Positions 5,993 through 13,962 of a stretch of DNA of 21,046 nt are shown piece after piece (position 1 is the stretch's first letter; every line of letters starts with the position of its first letter). Both the position numbers and the translations under genes were made by a program. The notes beneath the pieces are model-generated. The model had not been told where the DNA came from, searched no databases, and saw only the letters and a program-made list of their open reading frames with translations. This DNA is from an uncultured Clostridium sp. GTDB lineage: Bacteria; Bacillota; Clostridia; TANB77; CAG-508. The stretch spans positions 1 to 21,046 of the forward strand of contig CAMCHB010000008.1 of NCBI GenBank assembly GCA_945874585.1. Reading direction: 5' to 3'.

Positions 5993-6874
5993 TTACCGCA
6001 ATAATAAAGCTACACGGAAACCTATCGTATGACTAAAGTTTTCCTTGTTTTTGCTTTCTCTTGCAGCAGCTGGATTGTCAGAGCCAAATTGTCTATACGA
6101 TCCGCCTCTGATAGCTCTTTGGATAGAATAGTTGCCAAAATGTTCTTGCGTCCATTCCTGTGTATTACCTGCTAATTCATACATACCATTGGTATACCAT
6201 TCTTTTTTAATGTTCTTTTCCAAATCTCTGGTTTTGCAAACACTATTCCAATAGTTACCCCATTTGGATGAATCCTGCACCACTTCTTTTTTCGATTTAA
6301 CACCACTTTCGATGACCCATTCTAAAGCCGAATCATATTCAGCCCCATATAAAAGGTGTGAACTTACATCTAGGCCAACTTCAATGAGTTCCGAAATTGC
6401 TTTAGCTTGATTCCAATCTTTGTTAACCAGAGGTACAACATTTTTTTGTACTCTTCTAACCGTATAGCAACTTCCACGATATGCATTTCTTTCATCGCGT
6501 GATACTATGTAACGTGAAACATAGAATCCTCCGTATTTTCTGATGGATTCTATCTGTTTTCTTAACGTTTTATCCAGTGGTTCAAAAAAACCATCTGTCG
6601 AGAAGTCATCTCCTCTATAATTGCGCCGTCCAAACTGTTGATTAAAATCAAATCCATTTAAGGTACCATTTGCTTCCAAAAGGCCAACTGGAATCCAAAC
6701 AAATTGCTGGGCAGTTCTCAATGATTCAATAATGTAACCATTTGACCATTCGCCTCCCAGGTGAATAAATTTGTCTGGAATAGGTGGATTCATATGTTTT
6801 TCATAGCCATATTTCTTCTTGAATCCTTCCACCAATTTTTCGTTTTCTTTTAAAATTTGTTCCCGATTTGTCAT
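5993..6874 (-). CDS. FGE/SUMF1-like C-type-lectin-fold protein (array unit 2)
   Basis: The 293-residue product starts MTNREQILKEN behind AAGGAGGAAAACAAC. It lacks the small N-terminal module of units 3 and 8, having a charged helix-like start instead. The FGE-like domain shows FIHLGGEWSNGYII 36-49, QFVWIPVG 57-64, FGRRNYRGDDF 81-91, KYGGFYVSRY 113-122, SHLLYGAEYDSALEW, ELAGNTQEWT, IRGGSYRQFG and GFRVAL 285-290. Catalytic FGE cysteines are not seen. Arg4 and one conserved Arg of FGRR use CGG. There is no signal peptide. The function is unknown; ligand or carbohydrate binding is an inference from the fold. Confidence 0.8.
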   Translation of the reverse strand: MTNREQILKENEKLVEGFKKKYGYEKHMNPPIPDKFIHLGGEWSNGYIIESLRTAQQFVWIPVGLLEANGTLNGFDFNQQFGRRNYRGDDFSTDGFFEPLDKTLRKQIESIRKYGGFYVSRYIVSRDERNAYRGSCYTVRRVQKNVVPLVNKDWNQAKAISELIEVGLDVSSHLLYGAEYDSALEWVIESGVKSKKEVVQDSSKWGNYWNSVCKTRDLEKNIKKEWYTNGMYELAGNTQEWTQEHFGNYSIQRAIRGGSYRQFGSDNPAAARESKNKENFSHTIGFRVALLLR

Positions 6875-6960
6875 GTTGTTTTCCTCCTTAGGTGATCGGT
6901 TTTATAATAAATGGCTATCGCCATTATGTTAATTATACTCTTTTTTTTCTTATTTGTCAA
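6863..6960 (-). promoter_or_regulatory. Promoter and two-helix leader of array unit 2
   Basis: Near-consensus -35 TTGACA at 6955-6960 and -10 TATAAT at 6932-6937, spacer 17. P1 is AATGGC-GATA-GCCATT (6925-6910), perfect. P2 is leader CCGAT (6899-6895) with ATCGG (6867-6863) in codons 3-4. Confidence 0.75.
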
Positions 6961-6983
6961 CTGTTTTCCATTCTTTTCTACCT

Positions 6984-7020
6984 AAAAATGGCACTTTGAA
7001 GTTTCAAAGTACCATTTTTT
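6984..7020. terminator. Terminator of array unit 1
   Basis: The hairpin AAAATGG-C-ACTTTGAA/TTCAAAGT-A-CCATTTT has T-runs on both sides; the minus run is short (T5). Confidence 0.75.
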
Positions 7021-7035
7021 CTAACTCATTTCAAA

Positions 7036-7920
7036 TTAACGCATCCATAAAGCAACTCGAAATCCAATTGCTTGATTTTTGTGTCGCGGATTGTGTAACC
7101 GACGAACCGAAACTGGAAAATCAATTCCTCTTTGGTAACAATCTCCTCCACGTATCACACCTTGAATTCCTAATTCGCCATGTCTTTCTTGTGTCCATTC
7201 ACCTGTATTTCCAGCCAAATCAGCAATTCCCATGGCTGACCATAAATTTTCACGACTTCCCGTCTTTTTTAATTTTTGAGGAGATTCTTCGGCATCTTTA
7301 TAATTTCCCCAACTAGACGAGTCCTCTAAAATTTCACGTGGTGTTTTGATGCCTGATTCTAATAACCATTCTAAAACAGAATCATATTCTACCCCATAAG
7401 GTATATGGGTATGAACCGTTTCACTTTTTTCCATGTTTTGAGCAATTTTCATTGCCTGGTGAAAGCTAAGATTGATCATTGGAATAATGTTCTTCTTGCC
7501 TCTTCTTAAGGTAGGATTCCCAGTGTTTAAATCCAATGAAACAATATATTTGGAAAGATAGAAACCTCCGTATTTTTCGATAGATTTATACTGCTGCATG
7601 AAATTTTGACTATATTCATGATAGCCATGCTTGGTAAAATCATCGTTTTGAAAATTTCTTCTTCCAAATTGATGGCAGAATCTTACTCCATCGATTGTTC
7701 CATTTTCTTGCAAGGAACCTACTGGAATCCAAACGTAAAAATACCCTGTTGTAGAAGATTGAATCAAAAAACCAGTATCCCATGTTCTTCCTTTTGGAAC
7801 AAAACCCGTTGGTACGTTTGGATTCATCGATCGTTTCCGGCTGTAGGTCATGAATTGGATGGATTCTTCCTTGCCTGTTTGAAATTCGTTTTGTTTTACA
7901 TTTGTCCGATTATGTATCAT
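7036..7920 (-). CDS. FGE/SUMF1-like C-type-lectin-fold protein (array unit 1)
   Basis: The 294-residue product starts MIHNRTNVKQN at 7920, behind GAAGGAGGAATACAAC; the frame to 7959 lacks a site. The N-terminal region (about 1-35) differs from units 3 and 8. The FGE-like domain shows YFYVWIPVG, QFGRRNFQNDDF, KYGGFYLSKY, THIPYGVEYDSVLEW, DLAGNTGEWT, IRGGDCYQRG and GFRVAL 286-291. A single Cys follows RGG, not the FGE cysteine pair. Three arginines use CGG. It lies directly downstream of glyS with no clear terminator between, so some read-through from glyS is possible. Confidence 0.8.
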   Translation of the reverse strand: MIHNRTNVKQNEFQTGKEESIQFMTYSRKRSMNPNVPTGFVPKGRTWDTGFLIQSSTTGYFYVWIPVGSLQENGTIDGVRFCHQFGRRNFQNDDFTKHGYHEYSQNFMQQYKSIEKYGGFYLSKYIVSLDLNTGNPTLRRGKKNIIPMINLSFHQAMKIAQNMEKSETVHTHIPYGVEYDSVLEWLLESGIKTPREILEDSSSWGNYKDAEESPQKLKKTGSRENLWSAMGIADLAGNTGEWTQERHGELGIQGVIRGGDCYQRGIDFPVSVRRLHNPRHKNQAIGFRVALWMR

Positions 7921-8008
7921 GTTGTATTCCTCCTTCAAGTAAAATCGGTTTTCTATCAATGGCCATTGCCACTTTCCTTATTATACCCCGTTTTGCCCAG
8001 TATTTCAA
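7906..8008 (-). promoter_or_regulatory. Promoter and two-helix leader of array unit 1
   Basis: The -35 TTGAAA is at 8003-8008 and the -10 TATAAT at 7980-7985, spacer 17. P1 is TGGC-AATG-GCCA (7971-7960). P2 is leader CCGATT (7948-7943) with AATCGG (7911-7906) in codons 4-5. Confidence 0.75.
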
Positions 8009-8051
8009 TATTTTTTTCAAATTCTAGCGATCTATTGATTTTCATTTCTCA

Positions 8052-9434
8052 TTAAAATTCGACTTTAGATGCAATCCATTGATCTAATTCAGCTAGTGGA
8101 ACTCTTACTTGTTCCATTGTATCACGATCACGAATGGTTACACATTGATCCTCTAGCGTATCAAAATCAACTGTTACACAGTAAGGTGTACCAATTTCAT
8201 CTTCTCTTCTATAACGTTTTCCGATAGAACCTGCCTCATCATAATCGCACATAAATTTTTTAGAAAGATTAGCATACACTTCTCTTGCTTTCTCAGATAA
8301 TTTTTTAGACAAAGGTAATACGGCTACCTTGTATGGTGCTAAAGCTGGATGCAAGTGTAAAACAATTCTAGTATCTCCTTCTGCTATTTGTTCTTCTTCA
8401 TAGGCATTGCATAAAAAGGCTAATGTTACACGATCACATCCCAAAGATGGCTCAATACAATATGGTACATATTTTTCTCCTGTTTCAGGATCCAAATAAG
8501 TAAAGTCTTCTTTTGAGCATTCCATGTGACGAGATAAATCATAATCAGTACGATCAGCAATTCCCCATAATTCGCCCCATCCAAATGGAAAGGCAAATTC
8601 AATATCTGTGGTTGCCTTGCTATAGAATACCAACTCTTCTTTAGAATGATCTCTTAAGCGAATGTTTTCCTCTTTGATTCCCAAATTTAATAACCAATTT
8701 TTAGCAAAACTCTTCCAGTATTCATGCCATTCTAAATCTGTTCCAGGTCGACAGAAGAATTCCAATTCCATTTGTTCAAACTCTCTTGTTCGGAAAGTGA
8801 AATTTCCTGGTGTAATTTCATTACGAAATGCTTTACCAATTTGTCCAATTCCCATTGGTAGCTTTCTTCTTGTGGTTCTCATTACATTTTTAAAGTTTAC
8901 AAAAATCCCCTGTGCTGTTTCTGGGCGCAAATAGATTTCTGCTTTTGCATCTTCTGTAACACCTTGAAATGTTTTAAACATTAAATTAAATTGACGAATA
9001 TCTGTAAAATTAGATTTACCACAGTTTGGGCAAGTAATTTTGTTATCACGAATGTATTGTATCATTTTTTCATTTGGCCAACCATCAACTACTTCTTCTT
9101 GTCCATGCTCTTTCATCCATTCTTCTATCAATTTATCTGCTCTATGACGTGTTTTACATTCTTTGCAATCAATTAGCGGATCAGAAAATCCACCAATATG
9201 ACCAGATGCTTCCCAAGTTTTTGGATTCATTAAAATAGCTGCATCTAGTCCTACATTATAAGGACTTTCCTGAATAAATTTTTTTCTCCATAAGTGTTTT
9301 ACATTGTTTTTTAATTCCACTCCCAATGGGCCATAATCCCATGTATTAGATAGTCCTCCATAAATTTCAGATCCCGGATAAATATATCCTCTGCTTTTGC
9401 ATAAGTTTACAATTGTTTCCATTGATTTTACCAT
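8052..9434 (-). CDS. glyS: Glycyl-tRNA synthetase (dimeric alpha2 type)
   Basis: The 460-residue class II aminoacyl-tRNA synthetase charges tRNA-Gly in the cytosol. ATG 9434 follows AAAAAGGAGGAATTGAT. The N-terminus (YIYPGSEIYGGLSNTWDYGPLG, 17-38 region) is typical of the single-chain enzyme. Four cysteines (90, 93, 135, 138) form a zinc-binding site. Motif 2 region: RPETAQG 170-176 and FRNEITPG 203-210. Motif 3: EPSLGCDRVTLAFL. The C-terminal anticodon-binding domain starts near LAPYKVAVLPLS. Length is normal for the family. Expression is controlled by a glycine T-box. There is no in-frame CGG codon. Confidence 0.97.
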   Translation of the reverse strand: MVKSMETIVNLCKSRGYIYPGSEIYGGLSNTWDYGPLGVELKNNVKHLWRKKFIQESPYNVGLDAAILMNPKTWEASGHIGGFSDPLIDCKECKTRHRADKLIEEWMKEHGQEEVVDGWPNEKMIQYIRDNKITCPNCGKSNFTDIRQFNLMFKTFQGVTEDAKAEIYLRPETAQGIFVNFKNVMRTTRRKLPMGIGQIGKAFRNEITPGNFTFRTREFEQMELEFFCRPGTDLEWHEYWKSFAKNWLLNLGIKEENIRLRDHSKEELVFYSKATTDIEFAFPFGWGELWGIADRTDYDLSRHMECSKEDFTYLDPETGEKYVPYCIEPSLGCDRVTLAFLCNAYEEEQIAEGDTRIVLHLHPALAPYKVAVLPLSKKLSEKAREVYANLSKKFMCDYDEAGSIGKRYRREDEIGTPYCVTVDFDTLEDQCVTIRDRDTMEQVRVPLAELDQWIASKVEF

Positions 9435-9468
9435 ATCAATTCCTCCTTTTTGGTTTCACTAGAGGTTT

Positions 9469-9667
9469 AAAAAAATTCGCCTCTAGCCTTATAAGCTAGG
9501 GACGAATTTTTTCCGCGTTTCCACCCTATTTCCCAAAATAAATTTGGACACCTTCGTTTTTGTTTGCTCCAAAGCACCACCTTGTTTTTTCCTTGGCAAG
9601 CATCTCACCATCGCTTACTCTCTTTGACAATTTCAAAACAATTCTTCTTCTTCATTGCAATTTGATT
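9469..9667 (-). promoter_or_regulatory. T-box riboswitch of glyS (glycine)
   Basis: The leader contains AGAGAG followed by a GATGGTGAGAT loop closed by AAGC/GCTT, a TTTGGAGC element, and the T-box AGGGTGGAAACGCG (9527-9514), one change from AGGGTGGNACCGCG. The terminator AATTCG-CTAG/CTAG-CGAATT with T7 is at 9508-9469. GGT triplets at 9576-9583 are candidate glycine specifiers. Uncharged tRNA-Gly should allow read-through into glyS. Confidence 0.88.
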
Positions 9668-9673
9668 GGCACT

Positions 9674-9702
9674 ATTGTATGACAAAATTTTCAATTCGTC
9701 AA
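9674..9702 (-). promoter_or_regulatory. glyS promoter
   Basis: The -35 TTGACG is at 9697-9702 and the -10 TACAAT at 9674-9679, spacer 17, giving a predicted start near 9667. Confidence 0.8.
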
Positions 9703-9748
9703 TAGGTAATTTTTCGTTTTTTCGGTATGGAAGGGAATTTATAAAAAT

Positions 9749-9777
9749 AGAACCATGCTTCTATAGAGCACGGTCCT
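9749..9777 (-). terminator. Terminator of pilin-like gene 2
   Basis: AGGACCGTGC pairs with GCATGGTTCT (10 bp including G-U pairs), followed by ATTTTTAT on minus. The region holds none of the GTAA-loop hairpins found after pilin-like gene 1. Confidence 0.7.
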
Positions 9778-9811
9778 AAAAAATAAATTTTATTAACAAA
9801 CTTATGTTTTA

Positions 9812-10792
9812 TTAAAAAGTAGTACTCAAGCGAACATGATGATAATTATTCACTTTTTCTCCTGTGCTGCCAAAGACTGCTCCACCACATCTAGCTGGAC
9901 TTACCTCATTATTGCTCAATTGTGAAGAAGACCAATAATAACCTGAGCTAAGTCCTCGATTTTCATAATTATCATATAATATACCTAATTCATGTCCAAA
10001 AGCTCCCCATTCAGAAAGTGATGGTACAAACCATCCATTGTCCACTTGTTCTTGAATTTGTCCCCATAAGTCTGGCTTACTGCCTGTGTTTTGATCTCCC
10101 CATGCTTTATTTTTCCATTTTTCCATTATAGTAGCTGTATTAGTTTTTCCTGCTCCAAAAGAATCCCCTTCCCATCGGTTTACCATCTCTGTTCTAGAAT
10201 CACTAGATGCTTGAGCATACCAGCAATATGTGTCTCCATTTTGCTTTCCATCAATATCTTGTAATGCCATCACATAAAATCTGTCTTTTCCTGTACTTCC
10301 TTTTTCTGGTGTTAGTACTTCTTTTTTTCCAAATGGCCCATCGTATTGGGTAGAACTAACGGTATATTTTTTTAAACCTGTAGTTTCAGGTGTTATATTG
10401 TAATCAATTGGCCAATCACTATACCTTCCACCTACTGCTAAATCGGCATAGATAACACCATCAACTTTTCCAGTTCCATGGATATCGGCATAGTACCCTA
10501 CATACTTGGTTTCTAAATAACTATTCATTATGGCTAAGGCATTGGCTTCTTCTCCAGCTTTGTCTTTGTATGCACCACTACTATCTTGTGCCCTTTTTAG
10601 AATGCCATTATCTCCCAGTACAAAACTTAGTCCCACTCCTGCTAAAATTATCAGTACAATAACCGTAATGACAAGTACTATTAAAGTGATACCCTGGCTA
10701 CCTATTTCACTAAAGTATAGCTCTCTCTCTTTCTCTCTTACAGTAGCAAGACTTTTGCCACCATTACTTATTCTTTTGTTTTCTTTTTTCAA
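9812..10792 (-). CDS. Pilin-like surface protein with C-terminal C-type-lectin/FISUMP-like domain (paralog 2)
   Basis: The 326-residue product starts at TTG 10792 behind AAGGGAGGAAATAAAG; the only nearby upstream ATG hits a stop after six codons. The N-terminus closely matches paralog 1 (KSLATVREKERELYFSEIG), then the prepilin-like segment GITLIVLVITVIVLIILAG and GDNGILKRAQ. DIHGTGKVDG replaces the acidic calcium-type loop of paralog 1. The C-terminal domain has WFVPSLSEW and GYYWSSSQLS and ends VRLSTTF. The Arg-Glu tract is interrupted, the 3' end is not GC-rich, and an ordinary terminator follows. This copy therefore looks stable where paralog 1 looks variable. Confidence 0.8.
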   Translation of the reverse strand: MKKENKRISNGGKSLATVREKERELYFSEIGSQGITLIVLVITVIVLIILAGVGLSFVLGDNGILKRAQDSSGAYKDKAGEEANALAIMNSYLETKYVGYYADIHGTGKVDGVIYADLAVGGRYSDWPIDYNITPETTGLKKYTVSSTQYDGPFGKKEVLTPEKGSTGKDRFYVMALQDIDGKQNGDTYCWYAQASSDSRTEMVNRWEGDSFGAGKTNTATIMEKWKNKAWGDQNTGSKPDLWGQIQEQVDNGWFVPSLSEWGAFGHELGILYDNYENRGLSSGYYWSSSQLSNNEVSPARCGGAVFGSTGEKVNNYHHVRLSTTF

Positions 10793-10810
10793 CTTTATTT
10801 CCTCCCTTGT

Positions 10811-10880
10811 AGCATGAATTATTTCACGCTTTTTCGTTTTTTTCTTTCCTAATTATAACAATCGTTGAGAAAATTGTCAA
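10811..10880 (-). promoter_or_regulatory. Promoter and leader hairpin of pilin-like gene 2
   Basis: The -35 TTGACA is at 10875-10880 and the -10 TATAAT at 10852-10857, spacer 17. The leader hairpin AGCGTGAA-ATAA-TTCATGCT (10830-10811) is identical to that of paralog 1. Confidence 0.8.
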
Positions 10881-10940
10881 GCATTTTCTTTACTAAATTT
10901 TCTCCTATATGAATTTTTGAAATTCTATCCTATTTTTATG

Positions 10941-10968
10941 AAAAAAGAGGTTCTCTCACCTCTTTTTT
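10941..10968. terminator. Terminator overlapping the membrane-protein stop codon
   Basis: AAAAAAGAGGT pairs with ACCTCTTTTTT around a six-base loop. The stop codon TGA (10958-10956) lies in the stem and loop. Confidence 0.85.
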
Positions 10969-12249
10969 CGTATTGGTTTTGTTAAACTTTCACGATCCAT
11001 GCTACAGCAAATTCCCATCACATACGCCATTATAGTAATTATTTGACTACGATAGGTAAAGATAAAATGGCTAAAAGAGTGTTGTGGTAAAACCGCATAA
11101 CGAATGTATGGAATTAGTGCAATTCCAAAGAATAGACACAAAATTCCAATGTGCTTACGATCTTTCTTACATAAAATAATGGCAGTTGCTAACATAGCTA
11201 CCACAATAGCCCCCTTGATATAGGAATCTTGTATCCAACTAAAAGGAATCAACACATTGAAATTTCTTTTCCATACTCCTAAAAACATAGAAATATCAAA
11301 CCTTTTCTTTGACATTGGATTCATACGAAAAAACATTTTTTCTTTCACATAATCCCAGGCATTGACTTGTAAAATAAGAGATGCTAATACCCATTTAGTT
11401 AACCACATTGCCACATAGCCGATTCCCCAAAATATGATCCATTGCAATAGCTGTTTCCAACTATTTTTCGTCCATTTTTTCTGATAATAACGTATTCCAA
11501 TCAATACGATAACAGGCACAAACAAAGTTATAATTTCCGTTGTTAAAAAATCAAAGAAGCAAGTTAGCATTCCAGTCACCAAGAATAAAAGATTCCATTT
11601 TCTTTGACTCATTTCCTTATCTGCCTTATGAATTGTAATCATCGTAGCTATCATCATAATTAAATAGGTCCACACGTATTCCAAGCACCATGGAACATTC
11701 CAAGAAGCTGTCATTATCCATCCAATAACCCAAGCTATCCCTAATCCGTAATACTTTTTATGCACCAACTGTAGTAAAATACAGATACATAAAATACCAC
11801 ATACAATAGCCATTATTTGATAAATTTTGTGCAAATTAAAAAAGACTAGTAAAGGCCTTACTACAATCATACTTCCATGCCAATAACGCATATATTCTAC
11901 ATTTCCGTGGATTTTCTTGCTCTAACGCCTCTTGTAAATTAGGATATTGACCTCTTCCTTGGTAAAGTGACTCCATAACAGCTTTCCATGGATGATTTGC
12001 ATCCATACAATAAACGATATCCAGTAACATTTCATCTGCATATTTGTGCCAGTATGTATAATAGTCTTGAGAACGTGCATAATGAAATTCATGAATTTCT
12101 GTTTTTAAATCTGATAAGGAATTTTTTAAATTTTCAGCAATTGCTGTTCGAGGAATCATTTTTAAAACTCCTACCATCACTAATAATAGTACCACAACAA
12201 TTGCACTGTAAATTCCTACATAAAATCCTATCTTTTTTATTTGTTTCAT
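10956..12249 (-). CDS. Polytopic membrane protein, split by a +1 shift at an in-frame CGG
   Basis: Two overlapping frames together make one ~430-residue protein. The first (from ATG 12249 behind AAGAGGAA) has a membrane segment at about 8-30 and an extracytoplasmic stretch with YADEMLLDIVYCMDANHPWK, reaching codon 115, CGG (11907-11905). Skipping the C gives QENPGNVEYMRYWHGSM and continues through roughly eight to ten hydrophobic helices to the stop at 10956. Without the shift the product ends 23 residues later (137 aa). It resembles uncharacterised multi-membrane proteins of Firmicutes; I cannot name a function. It has its own promoter and terminator. It could be a pseudogene, but the rest of the sequence is undamaged and three other genes break at the same codon. 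Confidence 0.75.
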
Positions 12250-12278
12250 TATTAAATTCCTCTTTTCAATTTTGTCTT

Positions 12279-12308
12279 AGTATAGCATAAAAGAAATTAT
12301 CTCGTCAA
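12279..12308 (-). promoter_or_regulatory. Promoter of the membrane-protein gene
   Basis: The -35 TTGACG is at 12303-12308 and the -10 TATACT (extended TGC) at 12279-12284, spacer 18. Confidence 0.65.
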
Positions 12309-12328
12309 TTACTTCTCTCTTCATTTTA

Positions 12329-12395
12329 TTATCCACGTTATGTTACCTGTTATCACCATTTGCTTTTTGGGTTGACCTGTGGATAATGTGGATAA
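12329..12395. other. DnaA-box cluster in an intergenic gap
   Basis: Two perfect boxes TGTGGATAA abut directly (12378-12386 and 12387-12395). TTATCCACG (12329-12337) has one mismatch in the opposite orientation, and TTATCACCA (12350-12358) has two. The flank to 12561 is AT-rich with two TTCACACA repeats and no gene I can support. No dnaA, dnaN or rpmH lies nearby. Confidence 0.65.
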
Positions 12396-12561
12396 GTCTG
12401 TTAATAACTTTTATATTCACTCTTTTTGTTCACACAATTTTCACACAGTTTCACCTCTTTCTTTTTTTCTATTTTTTTCGTCCGTTATGTCTATCAAAAT
12501 TTTGTTCCTTTTTGTCATTTTTTCGTTTGGATTAAATTCGATTTTAGACAAAATTTTTTTC

Positions 12562-12590
12562 AAAAAAAATCCATCCAAACTGGATAGATC
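12562..12590 (-). terminator. Terminator of the recJ-to-peptidase operon
   Basis: ATCTATCC pairs with GGATGGAT (12589-12582 with 12576-12569; one mismatch), followed by T8 on minus. Confidence 0.8.
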
Positions 12591-12593
12591 TTT

Positions 12594-13634
12594 TTACTTT
12601 CGAACAGTCTCTTCTTTTCGCATGAAAAAGGAACGTAATTTTTGCCATAACATACGAATTCTATGATTGGTAACCATTGGCGTGTTTTGAGATTGCATAC
12701 GCATTATTTGGAATAATCTGCGATTTAATTCCTGAGATTTTTCTTGCTGGAATTTTTCAAAGAATTGTTCTTTCTCTTGGCTACCTCTATACTTTTGAAA
12801 ATCTCTCAATTGCTTTTGATAGTCCTCTACACTTTCTACTTTGGAAAGATTTCGTATTTTTTTATTAAAATAACTCGTTAAAATCTTGTTTTGTATCTTT
12901 TCAAATTGTTGAATACTTTGTGTTACCTGCTTTTGACAATTTGCATCTTGGCTAATCTTGTTACGAATCTCTAAAAGCTTGTCCATTTCTTTGGCAATAT
13001 CAAGATAAGCTTGCTCCCCAAAGGCTAGGATACAATTTTCTCGGAAGCTAGATTGGCTCCACAAAACACTTCCTACCAAGCATTCTTCTCCTACTAAAAC
13101 AACAATTTGTTCCAACAAATTGCAAAGCAAAGGATAATACTGTGGGCTTCTTGTTTTTAAAGAAAGTTCACCATAGTCAATTTTTTCTCTGTCTTGCTGT
13201 AACATTTTAGCTACAACATATTGAATCCCTGCTTCATTTAGTGCTAGCCCTTCCATTTTGAAATCGGTCATCGTACACAAACCCAATTTTCGATAATCTA
13301 TTTCAATTTGTTTGTCCTGTAAACTATGGATCATTTCATGTAATACAAAGGGATCTAATTTTTGAAAATCAATTTGGCGACTCAAATACAATTGCCCATT
13401 TTTATAAGAATAACTAGCATTGCCTAAATTTTTCTCAAAACGAGCCCAATACATATTGTGTTGCTGAAAATGATCCCTAATGGTTTCTTCTAATATCGAT
13501 TGCTCTGGAAATGTCATTTTTAAAGCTTCCACAAAGTTTTGGACAAGTTGTTCTTGCCCTCCTAAACTAACGGCTCCTTCTGCTGTAATTCCCATTTTTC
13601 TTAATTCTAATCTTTCATCTCTTGCTTTTCTCAT
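12594..13634 (-). CDS. Putative HExxH zinc metallopeptidase, cytosolic
   Basis: The 346-residue product starts at ATG 13634 behind GTAAGGAGAAACC. HEMIH (99-103) fits the HExxH zinc motif, and EGLALNEAGIQYV (from 128) supplies candidate third-ligand glutamates (E128 or E134), a gluzincin-like spacing. The C-terminal third is rich in Gln, Lys and Glu and likely forms coiled-coil helices. There is no signal peptide or membrane segment. It is last in the operon after the DUF1294 gene, and a terminator follows. I do not recognise a named family; activity is inferred from the motif only. Confidence 0.65.
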   Translation of the reverse strand: MRKARDERLELRKMGITAEGAVSLGGQEQLVQNFVEALKMTFPEQSILEETIRDHFQQHNMYWARFEKNLGNASYSYKNGQLYLSRQIDFQKLDPFVLHEMIHSLQDKQIEIDYRKLGLCTMTDFKMEGLALNEAGIQYVVAKMLQQDREKIDYGELSLKTRSPQYYPLLCNLLEQIVVLVGEECLVGSVLWSQSSFRENCILAFGEQAYLDIAKEMDKLLEIRNKISQDANCQKQVTQSIQQFEKIQNKILTSYFNKKIRNLSKVESVEDYQKQLRDFQKYRGSQEKEQFFEKFQQEKSQELNRRLFQIMRMQSQNTPMVTNHRIRMLWQKLRSFFMRKEETVRK

Positions 13635-13659
13635 GGTTTCTCCTTACTTCATTTGCTTT

Positions 13660-13951
13660 TTAATGCATCATCCAATATAGAATTCCTATGATTTCCAATA
13701 TGAGAATAACAGGAAATCCTATGGTGAATTTTAGTTTTTTCGTTTTATGGTGAAATACATACATGCCTGTGATGGTTCCAATTCCGTCCCCCTAGTAGGG
13801 TAATAATAAATAATGTCTTTTCCGGAATTCTCCAAGCACCTTTTTCTGCTTTTCTTTTATCTAACCACATGGCACAAAATCCTATGATATTGATTCCAAT
13901 TAAATAAATTACGATATTTTTTATATTCATTATATTCAACAAATTTTCCAT
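13660..13951 (-). CDS. DUF1294-family membrane protein, split by a +1 shift at an in-frame CGG
   Basis: The first frame gives 55 residues typical of DUF1294 (NIIGFCAMWLDKRKAEKGAWRIPEKTLF, residues 21-48; then TLLGG), reaching codon 56, CGG (13786-13784). Skipping its C gives LLGGGIGTITGMYVFHHKTK and a second hydrophobic helix ending LYWMMH at 13660, 96 residues in all, the family's usual size. In frame 0 the product would end in 13 unrelated residues. The restored GGGIG fits the family's GG-small-x-G pattern exactly, so one extra base is certain at this point. It lies 11 bases after spoIIP in the operon. The family's function is unknown. Confidence 0.85.
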
Positions 13952-13962
13952 TTTTCCCTCTT

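Noticed and set aside
1903..7920. CGG reassigned to tryptophan, suggested by NRY in units 4, 5 and 8 aligning with GWY in unit 3
   Set aside because: CGG also encodes the family-conserved arginines of GFRVAL, FGRR and RGG, where sister genes use CGT, CGA or CGC-type codons. The start-region change is better explained by the P2 pairing.
1903..7920. The FGE-like genes as retroelement-diversified targets, because of the GFRVAL ending
   Set aside because: They differ from each other along their whole length, have no GC-rich Asn-codon-rich 3' end, and are followed by ordinary terminators.
12379..12666. Plus-strand open frame of 95 codons in the DnaA-box gap
   Set aside because: It starts within a DnaA box, is low-complexity (Phe/Ser/Leu from T-rich sequence), has no ribosome binding site and runs into the 3' end of the peptidase gene.
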